A stretch of 64,000 bases of DNA from OLB19 sp964624165 (GTDB taxonomy: Bacteria > Patescibacteriota > Minisyncoccia > Phycocordibacterales > UBA918). The notes beneath the pieces were generated by a model. It was not told the origin of the DNA. It did not search any database and saw only the letters and a list, made by a program, of their open reading frames with translations. A program made the translations under genes and the position numbers. How positions within the stretch are numbered: position 1 is the first letter of the stretch; each line of letters opens with the position of its first letter. The stretch is taken from NCBI GenBank assembly GCA_964624165.1, contig CAZUWG010000001.1, positions 37,514 to 101,513 on the forward strand, in the 5' to 3' direction. Shown here piece by piece: positions 58,553 to 64,000 of this stretch.

Positions 58553-59031
58553 GCTACGATCTACACATAATTCAATCGAATTTGCGCCTCCTCTATATGC
58601 TTCGCGACCGCTACACCAATCGCGCCACTACCGGCGCAAAGGTCGAGTACTCTCTGAGCTACCTCAGCACCTTCACACATACTCGAGATAGGCCTTGCGC
58701 AGGCTGATTTTGCTTGGTCTGTCCCTGACGGAAAATCAGCCGAGCAGAGCACGCCGCTCGCTGGAAAGCGGCGATGCGTGTCTGGCGAGAGTATGTTTGA
58801 AGGTGACTGAAGACGCATCTCTTTTATTGCCTTTTCAACCCAATATTCTGTTTCAGTACGTGGAATAAGTGGACGCGCATCTAGAGAGATAGTGCAATCA
58901 AGAAACGGCACCTGGCCAATGAGGTAGGCGAGCGGTTCGCCGGCGCGCAGGCGCGCCAAGGCGGTGAAAAAAGCTGCGCTTTTTTCACCGCCAAAACCCT
59001 CCGCCAACAACCATTGTTCTTCTTGATTCAT
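58553..59031 (-). CDS. prmC: PrmC-like release-factor methyltransferase, N-terminal fragment
   Basis: About 155 residues from MNQEEQWLLAEGFGGEKS. The N-terminal helical domain (LARLRAGEPLAYLIGQVPFL) and RPLIPRTETEYWVEKAI are typical PrmC. Then comes an unusual segment of about 49 residues encoded by a nested inverted repeat (58664-58810), after which motif I resumes (VLDLCAGSGAIGVAVAKHI). The product is cut by the gap. The uninterrupted gene probably encodes one working enzyme with an in-frame insertion. Confidence 0.82.
58664..58810 (-). repeat. 147-bp nested inverted-repeat element in prmC
   Basis: Outer arms TCAGCACCTTCACACATACT (58664-58683) and AGTATGTTTGAAGGTGACTGA (58790-58810) pair over about 20 positions with one bulge and one mismatch. 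Inside are GCTGATTTT/AAAATCAGC (about 58713-58740) and CCGCT/AGCGG. The length is 49 codons, so the frame is kept. The encoded peptide has no counterpart in ordinary PrmC. Confidence 0.65.
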
Positions 59032-59060
59032 GATAATTAACATACCTGCATCGTTTCCTA

Positions 59061-59089
59061 TTTACAAGCATCATACGCCCTGCTAGACT
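59061..59089 (+). promoter_or_regulatory. Promoter of the 49-aa basic protein
   Basis: TTTACA (59061-59066), 17-nt spacer ending TGC, TAGACT (59084-59089). Confidence 0.6.
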
Positions 59090-59120
59090 GTGCTTCGCTT
59101 AGTTTTTTAGGAGACAAAAA

Positions 59121-59270
59121 ATGTCACATGACATTAGAAATGGTTTTGAGACAAAGTTCGATCGGGCACTCGCCAAGCCGTTCTTGGCGCTCGATTGGCT
59201 GACGTATAGTTTGCCGCGATGGGTCACACTTGCACTCACACGCAGAAAAAGAAAAAGGCGTCGTAAATGA
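59121..59270 (+). CDS. Small basic protein, 49 aa
   Basis: Not recognised. The ATG at 59121 follows TTAGGAGACAAAAA, a good SD. The peptide starts MSHDIRNGFETKFDRALAKP, has a mildly hydrophobic middle (FLALDWLTYSLPRWVTLAL) and ends TRRKRKRRRK, suggesting nucleic-acid or membrane-surface binding. The stop codon lies within the terminator stem (AAAAGGCGTC/GACGCCTTTT, 59253-59278). Complete promoter, SD and terminator support a real gene. Confidence 0.6.
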   Translation: MSHDIRNGFETKFDRALAKPFLALDWLTYSLPRWVTLALTRRKRKRRRK

Positions 59271-59280
59271 CGCCTTTTCT
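59253..59280 (+). terminator. Terminator overlapping the 49-aa gene's stop
   Basis: AAAAGGCGTC-GTAAAT-GACGCCTTTT then CTCATTTCTT. Confidence 0.8.
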
Positions 59281-59296
59281 CATTTCTTGACATGAC

Positions 59297-59305
59297 TGCT
59301 ATAAT
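59297..59305 (+). promoter_or_regulatory. Extended -10 promoter of the ABC operon
   Basis: TGC-TATAAT followed by GGAGGT and the ATG at 59312. The predicted transcription start falls on the ATG although an SD-like GGAGGT sits directly before it. Confidence 0.6.
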
Positions 59306-59311
59306 GGAGGT

Positions 59312-60052
59312 ATGACTGAAACACCAATGCTTGAAATCAAGCATCTCACCAAGGTTTACGGCAAGGGATTAAAAGCAAACACGGCCGTTGACGATATTTC
59401 TCTTTCCATCCCGCGCGGCAGCTTCTTTGGGCTTTTAGGTCCAAACGGCGCCGGCAAAAGTACTACCATTCACTGCATTACCGGGATTGCTCAGCCGACG
59501 GCGGGGCAGATACTCGTAGATGGCATTGATGTGGTGAAGGAATACAAGCTAGCGCGTACTAAAGTGGGGTTATCACCACAAGAATTTAATGTTGACGTTT
59601 TCGCTACGACCGCGCAGCTGATGGACTTTATGGGCGGGTATTATGGTATCAAGAAAGACGTGCGCCAAAAACGCATCAATGAGCTGATTGCGCGCTTTGA
59701 TCTTGAAGAGCATCGCGATAAAAAATTTCAAAAGCTTTCAGGAGGTCTCAAACGTCGCGCTATGCTCGCTCGTGCGCTCATACATACACCGGAGCTGCTA
59801 ATTCTCGATGAGCCTACGGCTGGTGTCGATGTGGAGCAGCGGCATGACCTGTGGAATTATTTACGTGAAATGAACGAGCGCGGCAAAACCATCATTCTCA
59901 CTTCGCACTATCTAGAAGAAATCCAGGAGCTATGCAATGAGATTGCGGTCATCGACGGGGGAAAGATTGTCGCCGAAGGCACTAAGGAGGAGTTTATGAA
60001 AGATGGAAAAAGCGTCGAGGAGACGTACTTGGAAATTACTAAAAAGAAATAG
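59312..60052 (+). CDS. ABC transporter ATP-binding protein (ABC-2 type exporter)
   Basis: 246 residues. Walker A is GLLGPNGAGKSTTIHCITGI, the Q-loop is GLSPQEFNVDVFAT, the signature is KLSGGLKRRAMLARALIHTP and Walker B is LLILDEPTAGVDVEQRHDLW with the H-loop LTSHYLEE. It resembles the DrrA/NatA/CcmA class that works with ABC-2 permeases. The permease follows across the N gap, so the two form one exporter for a lipid, polysaccharide, drug or similar substrate. Confidence 0.92.
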   Translation: MTETPMLEIKHLTKVYGKGLKANTAVDDISLSIPRGSFFGLLGPNGAGKSTTIHCITGIAQPTAGQILVDGIDVVKEYKLARTKVGLSPQEFNVDVFATTAQLMDFMGGYYGIKKDVRQKRINELIARFDLEEHRDKKFQKLSGGLKRRAMLARALIHTPELLILDEPTAGVDVEQRHDLWNYLREMNERGKTIILTSHYLEEIQELCNEIAVIDGGKIVAEGTKEEFMKDGKSVEETYLEITKKK

Positions 60053-60055
60053 TAA

Positions 60056-60155
60056 NNNNNNNNNNNNNNNNNNNNNNNNNNNNNNNNNNNNNNNNNNNNN
60101 NNNNNNNNNNNNNNNNNNNNNNNNNNNNNNNNNNNNNNNNNNNNNNNNNNNNNNN
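60056..60155. other. Assembly gap of 100 Ns
   Basis: A scaffold gap of nominal length between the ABC ATPase stop and the permease. The permease start is lost. Confidence 0.95.
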
Positions 60156-60875
60156 AAGCGCACCTTTCGCGTAGCCACGCAAACATTGGTGGCGCCGGTG
60201 ATGTCGGCGGCGCTCTACATTTTTATTTTTGGGACGGTGATTGGAAGCAAGATCGAAGAGATTGTAGGTGTCCCCTACATCACTTTTGTTTTCCCAGGGG
60301 TTCTTATGCTCTCCATTGTCAACGCGGCTTTTGGAAGCGCCTCATTCTCACTCTTTTTTATGCGGTGGTCGAAGGCAATCGAAGAAATTTTAATTGCGCC
60401 GTTTTCTTATATTGAAATGATTATCGGTTTTGTGGCGGGTGCTATTTTTCGATCTTCGTTGGTGGCGATTTTGATTCTTGGCGTGGGGATGCTGTTTGAC
60501 GCTGTATCTTTAGTGTCACCACTGGCATTTATCTTTTATGTGGTAAGCATCTCTAGTATCTTCGCTTTACTCGGTATCTTGGTGGGATTGTGGGCAGAAA
60601 GTCCTGAGCATCTCCAGGTCCTGAATACCTTTGTGATTACGCCACTGACATACCTGGGAGGTATTTTCTATTCAATCACTATGCTTCCGGAGACGGCGGC
60701 AAAGATTACGGCATTTAATCCGTTCTTCTATTTTGCTGATGGTATCAGGAGCAGTATGATTGGCGTGAATGAAGCCAGTGGAAGCTTTGGGGCACTTTTG
60801 ACACTCGGAATTTTATTTGCTCTCCTTACGATCGTCATTCTGCTGTTTCGCCGCGGCTGGAAAATTCGGTATTAG
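60156..60875 (+). CDS. ABC-2 type permease (5' end in gap)
   Basis: 239 residues remain. Six membrane segments are seen: VMSAALYIFIFGTVIG; FVFPGVLMLSIVNAAFGSAS; MIIGFVAGAIFRSSLVAILI; LAFIFYVVSISSIFALLGIL; VITPLTYLGGIFYSITMLP; ALLTLGILFALLTIVILLF. The sequence between helices 4 and 5 (VGLWAESPEHLQVLNTFVIT) and NPFFYFADGIRSSM is typical of ABC-2/DrrB-NodJ permeases. The missing N-terminus probably includes the amphipathic start helix. Confidence 0.88.
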   Translation, partial: KRTFRVATQTLVAPVMSAALYIFIFGTVIGSKIEEIVGVPYITFVFPGVLMLSIVNAAFGSASFSLFFMRWSKAIEEILIAPFSYIEMIIGFVAGAIFRSSLVAILILGVGMLFDAVSLVSPLAFIFYVVSISSIFALLGILVGLWAESPEHLQVLNTFVITPLTYLGGIFYSITMLPETAAKITAFNPFFYFADGIRSSMIGVNEASGSFGALLTLGILFALLTIVILLFRRGWKIRY

Positions 60876-60883
60876 GATAAAGT

Positions 60884-60910
60884 TTAGCCCGGCAATCAAA
60901 TTTGCCGGGC
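60884..60910. terminator. Hairpin between the permease and the minus-strand RNA
   Basis: GCCCGGCAATC/AAATTTGCCGGGC-type stem, with TTAAAATT on one side and TAAACTTTAT on the other. It may terminate both converging transcripts. Confidence 0.6.
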
Positions 60911-61066
60911 CTTAAAATTATCTGAGGGTTACTCTTGTCTCTTTCCTTCTTCACGCTCTCTAGAAGAGCTGCAGAGACTGATCGGCCTTCTAGCTTCCTT
61001 GGTGCTACGGGCAGTAGTGTGGCTATGGCCACAAACCAGACGCGTCCGTCCAGTGGCGATCATACT
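60884..61066 (-). ncRNA. Candidate structured RNA (or leaderless 44-aa ORF)
   Basis: A strong minus-strand promoter (TTGACA 61100-61095, 16-nt spacer, TGC-TATCAT 61078-61073) predicts a start near 61066. The transcript folds as GATCG(CC)...(GG)CGATC enclosing TGTGGC-CATA-GCCACA, then GTCTCT...AGAGAC enclosing GCTCT-TCTAG-AGAGC, and ends in the terminator stem at about 60910-60884. A 44-codon frame (61063-60929, MIATGRTRLVCGHSHTTARS...) starts 3 nt after the predicted start. Its composition is not protein-like, so I favour an RNA. It matched no family I know (6S, SRP, tmRNA and RNase P signatures are absent). Confidence 0.45.
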
Positions 61067-61100
61067 GGGAATATGATAGCATATCCAAAATATTTGTCAA

Positions 61101-61285
61101 GTCTTTTTTAAGTATCGGTATTCTACCACTGTCCGCTTATCGCTATTCCTTTATTTTAAAGCGCGCTTCGCGCGGTTGTTTGGAGAAGGCTTTAAAAAAC
61201 GGCGGCGGGTGAATAATTAAAAAATGTTTTGCTTTTTGATGAATGTCGTCCACAAAGGGCGGCCGCGTAGCGGCCGTCCGTGCGC
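61101..61285. other. Intergenic region upstream of fba
   Basis: About 190 nt with short GC palindromes (GCGCGCTTCGCGCG near 61162; GGCCGCGTAGCGGCC near 61261) and no credible ORF. Confidence 0.5.
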
Positions 61286-61291
61286 TACAAT
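61286..61291 (+). promoter_or_regulatory. -10 box of fba
   Basis: TACAAT exactly 6 nt before the ATG at 61298, with no SD: predicted leaderless. Confidence 0.55.
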
Positions 61292-61297
61292 ACAAGC

Positions 61298-62329
61298 ATG
61301 GATAAAAAACAAGAAACTCTAGAGACAATTGCCGCGTCTCTCGTAGCAGACAAAAAAGGTATCTTAGCTGCGGACCAGAGCGCTGGCACCATTGACAAGC
61401 AGCTTGAAGCAATTGAGGTTGAGGCTACTGCAGAAAATCGCCGCCGCTACCGGGAGTTACTTTTCACCACTCCTGGTCTGGAGAAATACGCGACGGGCGT
61501 AATCCTGTACGACACCACTATCCGCAACAAAGCGAAAGACGGTACACCGTTTGTAGATATTTTATTAGGAAAGGGAATTGTACCAATCATTAAAGTGGAT
61601 AAAGGTACTGTCGCCTTTGACGGATTTCCTGGTGAGGTGGTGACTCAAGGTCTTGATGACCTTGATGCGCGTTTTAAAGAATACTACAGCATGGGTGCGC
61701 GAGCGGCAAAATGGCGTACGGTCTTTACGATTGGGGATAAAACTCCGTCGCCACAACACACGTTATTTAATTGTCTTGGGACAGCTCGCTACGCTAAGCT
61801 CGCACAAAAGAATGGCATCGTGCCAATTGTGGAGCCTGAAGTGCTTTATAACGGATCACATTCGCTTGAAATGGCTGAAGAGGTCACTACGAAGGTGCTA
61901 AAGAAACTCTTTGAAGCCCTGGAATGGATGAAGGTGGATCTCTCTGGAGTGATCTTGAAATCTAGTATGGTGTTGGCAGGAAAAGAGCATCCCACACAAT
62001 CTTCACCAATTGAAGTAGCGGCAGCGACCGTGCGCACCTTTACCTCTGCGGTGCCTGAGCGAGTGCCGGGTATTGTCTTTCTTTCAGGTGGGCAGACGCC
62101 AGAGCAGGCTACGGCCAATCTCAATGCGATTGCTCGTTTAGAGCAAGATGAAGATGGATTGCCATGGAAACTTGCGTTTTCATTCTCTCGCGGACTTGAA
62201 GCGCCAGCTCAGCAAGCTTGGGCGGGTAAGGATGAAAATATCGAAGCGGCGCAGGGGGCACTTTTAAAGCGTCTTGAACTCAACAGCCTCGCTGACGTTG
62301 GTGCATATAGTAGTGAAATGGAAGACTAA
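61298..62329 (+). CDS. fba: Class I fructose-bisphosphate aldolase
   Basis: 343 residues. Schiff-base aldolase of the metazoan/plant type: ILAADQSAGTIDKQL and ILYDTTIRNKAKDGTPF near the start, PIVEPEVLYNGSH in the middle, and the catalytic lysine K221 in DLSGVILKSSMVLAG. GIVFLSGGQTPEQATANLNA follows and AFSFSRGLEAPAQQAWAGK is the substrate phosphate loop. It splits fructose 1,6-bisphosphate in glycolysis, or works in reverse for gluconeogenesis. The frame opens six codons earlier, but the ATG at 61298 fits both the family and the promoter. Confidence 0.95.
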   Translation: MDKKQETLETIAASLVADKKGILAADQSAGTIDKQLEAIEVEATAENRRRYRELLFTTPGLEKYATGVILYDTTIRNKAKDGTPFVDILLGKGIVPIIKVDKGTVAFDGFPGEVVTQGLDDLDARFKEYYSMGARAAKWRTVFTIGDKTPSPQHTLFNCLGTARYAKLAQKNGIVPIVEPEVLYNGSHSLEMAEEVTTKVLKKLFEALEWMKVDLSGVILKSSMVLAGKEHPTQSSPIEVAAATVRTFTSAVPERVPGIVFLSGGQTPEQATANLNAIARLEQDEDGLPWKLAFSFSRGLEAPAQQAWAGKDENIEAAQGALLKRLELNSLADVGAYSSEMED

Positions 62330-62333
62330 GATG

Positions 62334-62500
62334 GGGAAATAACCAAAAGGCGGCCGCGGCGCCGCCGCGGATTTGGTTTTTAATTTGCGTGTAAACCGTG
62401 TNNNNNNNNNNCGTTGGTTGATTTTTTTATTTAATTGTAATACATTTTTGGTAAAAAAACCACCCGGGGGCCGCCCCGCGGCCGCCTTTTGGTTATTTCT
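62334..62500. other. Assembly gap inside a hairpin
   Basis: Ns at 62402-62411. The flanks AATAACCAAAAGGCGGCCGC (62337 onward) and GCGGCCGCCTTTTGGTTATT (ending near 62497) are inverted copies. The inner sequence is low-quality (T- and G-rich). The locus was probably a terminator hairpin between fba and the L33 gene. Confidence 0.7.
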
Positions 62501-62672
62501 TTTGCTTGTACACGGTGTGTGTTTTGGCAATAGGGTTGTATTTCTTTTCCTCGTGTTTTTTGCTCGGGTCCTTTTTGTTTTTATTATTGAAGGTAGTGTA
62601 GTACACATGACCTTTGCCGACGCCTGTGGCGTCGCCTTGCGAGACGAGTTTTATGAGTCGATCTTGTGACAT
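62493..62672 (-). CDS. rpmG: 50S ribosomal protein L33, cysteine-free
   Basis: 59 residues. MSQDRLIKLVSQGDATGVGK followed by HVYYTTFNNKNKK, KHEEKKYNPIAKTHTVYKQ and KK aligns with L33 (MSQDKLIKLxC..., YYTTRNKKN, KKYCPxxxKHTxxKE). The cysteines that bind zinc in C+ L33 are absent. L33 sits near the E site of the large subunit. The -10 TATAGC is 6 nt before the ATG, so the mRNA is leaderless. The stop lies at the edge of the hairpin that contains the gap. Confidence 0.85.
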   Translation of the reverse strand: MSQDRLIKLVSQGDATGVGKGHVYYTTFNNKNKKDPSKKHEEKKYNPIAKTHTVYKQKK

Positions 62673-62732
62673 AGTGGCGCTATAGTAGCAGAAAGGTACC
62701 AGAATGGCAAGTGGTTTTTCGTGCCTGTAATA

Positions 62733-63225
62733 CTAAAACCTTTTTTGCCAAACACCAAAACCAAAAGGCAGTGGTTGGTAGCGGCCAAGGTGAGTGCGGT
62801 GAATACTGTACGCAAGGCCAGTAGTGCCGGCTGCTTTTGCTATTTCTTCTGCCAGAGTCCGCATGTAGGTGCCACTACTGGCAATACAGGAAAAGGTGGC
62901 GATAGTGTGCTGCTCTGGCTTATTGCTGGCAAGTAGCTCAGTCCAACGAGCGAGGATTTCTGCTCGGCGAAAGTCCCGTCCGAGCGCTTTACTTGTGTCG
63001 GTAACTGGAGTAATGCTCGATATTTTTTGTTTGATGTCTTCAAGTATTTCGACAGTGTTTTTTGTTTTGGTATGGGTGAGCGAAAGATCGTGCACCACCG
63101 AATCTTTTGTAGGAATAACTATCTCAGCGAGGCGGTCTTCAAGTGTCCATTGGAAAAGAGGTTTGCCACTGACGGTTTTTGAAGAGAAGTGTGGATAGGG
63201 AAGTGTAATAGGGCCTGTAAGGGTA
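62733..63225 (-). CDS. truB: TruB tRNA pseudouridine synthase, C-terminal fragment
   Basis: 164 residues, with the frame open into the N gap. TLTGPITLPYPHFSSKTVSG and KPLFQWTLEDRLAEIVIPTK match the middle of TruB. CIASSGTYMRTLAEEIAKAA holds the basic YxR tRNA-binding motif, and SIHRTHLGRYQPLPF is the usual end. TruB makes pseudouridine 55 in the T-loop of tRNAs. The other half lies beyond the gap. Confidence 0.87.
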
Positions 63226-63235
63226 NNNNNNNNNN
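63226..63235. other. Assembly gap in truB
   Basis: Ten Ns. The right flank (to about 63258) departs from the TruB frame and probably contains errors. Confidence 0.85.
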
Positions 63236-63258
63236 ATGCTATTCATGGGGCGGTTTTT

Positions 63259-63576
63259 TTATCTGTTGGCTTTTATTTGTGCTTCGCACATCTCCGCGCT
63301 GCCGCCTCTTTTTGCTAATCCAAGCACGTCACCGCTATCAGAAGAGAAGCCACACAGCACCTGAAACTCATATCGTTTATCAAGTCCGTGGTAGCGCGCT
63401 TGCTGCTTACACTCTTCGCCAATCAGGATAAGGAGTTTACCCGAGGCCATCGGGTCAAGGCGTCCGGCATAGGCGAGCGGAACATCCGCATACTGCGGAT
63501 GTTCCGCTCGCCACGCTTCTGCGCACTCAAGAGGTGTCTGGCCGACAAATTTTTCTAGCACTACATAGCGTTTCAT
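63259..63576 (-). CDS. truB: TruB tRNA pseudouridine synthase, N-terminal fragment
   Basis: 105 residues from MKRYVVLEKFVGQTPLECAE. LAYAGRLDPMASGKLLILIG is the catalytic motif with the essential Asp (GRLDPMASG), and KRYEFQVLCGFSSDSGD continues the core. The frame is lost at the gap. The ATG at 63576 lies 6 nt from TGG-TATTGT, the extended -10. The frame extends upstream without similarity, so the ATG 63576 is preferred. Confidence 0.87.
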   Translation of the reverse strand: MKRYVVLEKFVGQTPLECAEAWRAEHPQYADVPLAYAGRLDPMASGKLLILIGEECKQQARYHGLDKRYEFQVLCGFSSDSGDVLGLAKRGGSAEMCEAQIKANR

Positions 63577-63619
63577 AGCGCTACAATACCATGTGAGATA
63601 GAGTAATGAAAAATGGAAA

Positions 63620-63648
63620 GGGCGGCACGAATAGAGTTCGCGCCGCCC
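63620..63648 (-). terminator. Terminator of the last gene
   Basis: Minus strand GGGCGGC...GCCGCCC around GCGAACTCTATTCGT, followed by a CTTTTCCATTTTTC tract. Confidence 0.75.
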
Positions 63649-63655
63649 AAGGCTT

Positions 63656-64000
63656 CTATGCAAGCATTTCTCTCGGAGCAATGAACTTGCACCCATTGTT
63701 CCAGACATTGATATCAAAATCCATCCATCTTAGCCATTTGCCGTCGGCAAAGACATACTGAGCCATGTCTCCCTCGTGAACCTTGAGAAGATGGAGAGAC
63801 CAGTCACTTTCTGAAAGTGGATGAAATGTGACGATGCAAATACCTGACACTTTCTCCACCTTTTCTATTACCCAGTGCTCAAAGATGAGTTGGGACACTG
63901 CTTCTTCGGTGGTGGTGAGTGTGGTGTCGCTCGGCTTGTAGCAAATTGGGGTATCGCTGTAGACACATCCATCCTCATCGACCAGCTCATCGGCATTAGC
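63656..64000 (-). CDS. Hypothetical protein, 5' end beyond window
   Basis: 114 residues remain; the frame is open to the window edge (ANADELVDEDGCVYSDTPIC at its start). Not recognised. The central part (VEKVSGICIVTFHPLSESDW) looks like a beta-rich cytoplasmic domain. Tryptophans are frequent at the end (KWLRWMDFDINVWNNG). It has no signal or membrane segment in the visible part. A GTG at 63898 could start a shorter form, but the upstream codons look equally coding. Sequence style resembles the other SD-led lineage genes. Confidence 0.6.
   Translation of the reverse strand, partial: ANADELVDEDGCVYSDTPICYKPSDTTLTTTEEAVSQLIFEHWVIEKVEKVSGICIVTFHPLSESDWSLHLLKVHEGDMAQYVFADGKWLRWMDFDINVWNNGCKFIAPREMLA

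Noticed and set aside
58021..59031. prmC as a true pseudogene or two genes
   Set aside because: The break falls on an N gap with duplicated, error-rich flanks; both halves otherwise have intact motifs.
60835..61032. 65-codon minus-strand ORF starting at GTG near 61032
   Set aside because: It overlaps the permease end and the terminator. The promoter at 61100-61073 and RNA folding explain the region better.
62402..62669. Plus-strand 98-codon ORF across the gap
   Set aside because: It is hydrophobic by virtue of being antisense to the Lys-rich L33 gene and crosses low-quality sequence.
1..64000. Alternative genetic code (UGA as glycine, as in some CPR lineages)
   Set aside because: UGA terminates several genes at expected lengths (31631, 57792, 28423, 59268) and no conserved protein here needs an internal UGA.
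1..64000. CRISPR arrays, insertion sequences, prophage or integrase genes
   Set aside because: No regularly spaced direct repeats, transposase or integrase motifs were seen on either strand.

Overview
The window looks like a Candidatus Patescibacteria (CPR) genome scaffold, most like the Parcubacteria lineages. No rRNA or marker tree is available here, so this rests on gene character. Supporting traits are an almost purely informational gene set, a PheS without its N-terminal arm, a PheT without the EMAP insert, a short SMC, a cysteine-free L33, a DnaG that has lost most zinc ligands, a NusB-Nudix fusion, a type IV pilin, PEGA-like and multi-Ig surface proteins, and intergenic regions dominated by long perfect hairpins. 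UGA is an ordinary stop codon (for example at 31631-31633 and 57792-57794). Five N-gaps mark a draft assembly; most sit in or beside hairpins.

Layout. 1-6.8 kb: transketolase end, a PfkB sugar kinase, L25, a coiled-coil lytic transglycosylase, L31, RF1, S2, EF-Ts. 6.9-12.5 kb: tRNA-Thr(UGU), a membrane glycosyltransferase, a PEGA-like protein, PheS-PheT. 12.6-14.8 kb: GyrB. 14.8-20.9 kb: a cell-surface locus with a membrane-anchored CARDB-like protein, a sortase, an unrecognised exported protein behind two perfect 20-bp hairpins, and a multi-domain Ig-like protein with a VPYTG sorting signal. That last gene appears to continue in the -1 frame after an A7 run. 20.9-27.4 kb: ThrS under a T-box riboswitch, a GH18 hydrolase, DnaE. 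27.6-31 kb: RNase HII, two small SD-led genes, L32, NusB-Nudix, RNase III. 31-37.9 kb: pilin, SMC, RNase R, S16-KhpA-TrmD. 38-48.5 kb: RpoB-RpoC, DnaG, sigma-70. 48.5-55.8 kb: CBS protein with an ion transporter, UvrD/AddA-like helicase-nuclease, DsbA, UppP, exonuclease. 55.9-64 kb: HisS, PH-domain protein, PrmC, ABC exporter, a candidate structured RNA, class I aldolase, L33, TruB and a partial unknown gene.

Two initiation styles are visible. Many housekeeping genes have a TATAAT-like box only 5-11 nt before the ATG and no Shine-Dalgarno sequence, so their mRNAs are predicted to be leaderless. A minority, mainly short lineage-specific genes, have longer leaders with strong AGGAGG-type sites.

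The points most worth a second look are the sortase/surface locus with its possible -1 frameshift, the double-hairpin leader, the T-box whose UGGA matches the U discriminator of the local tRNA-Thr, small palindromic elements carried in frame inside rnhB, dnaG and prmC, and an unannotated structured RNA near 60.9-61.07 kb.
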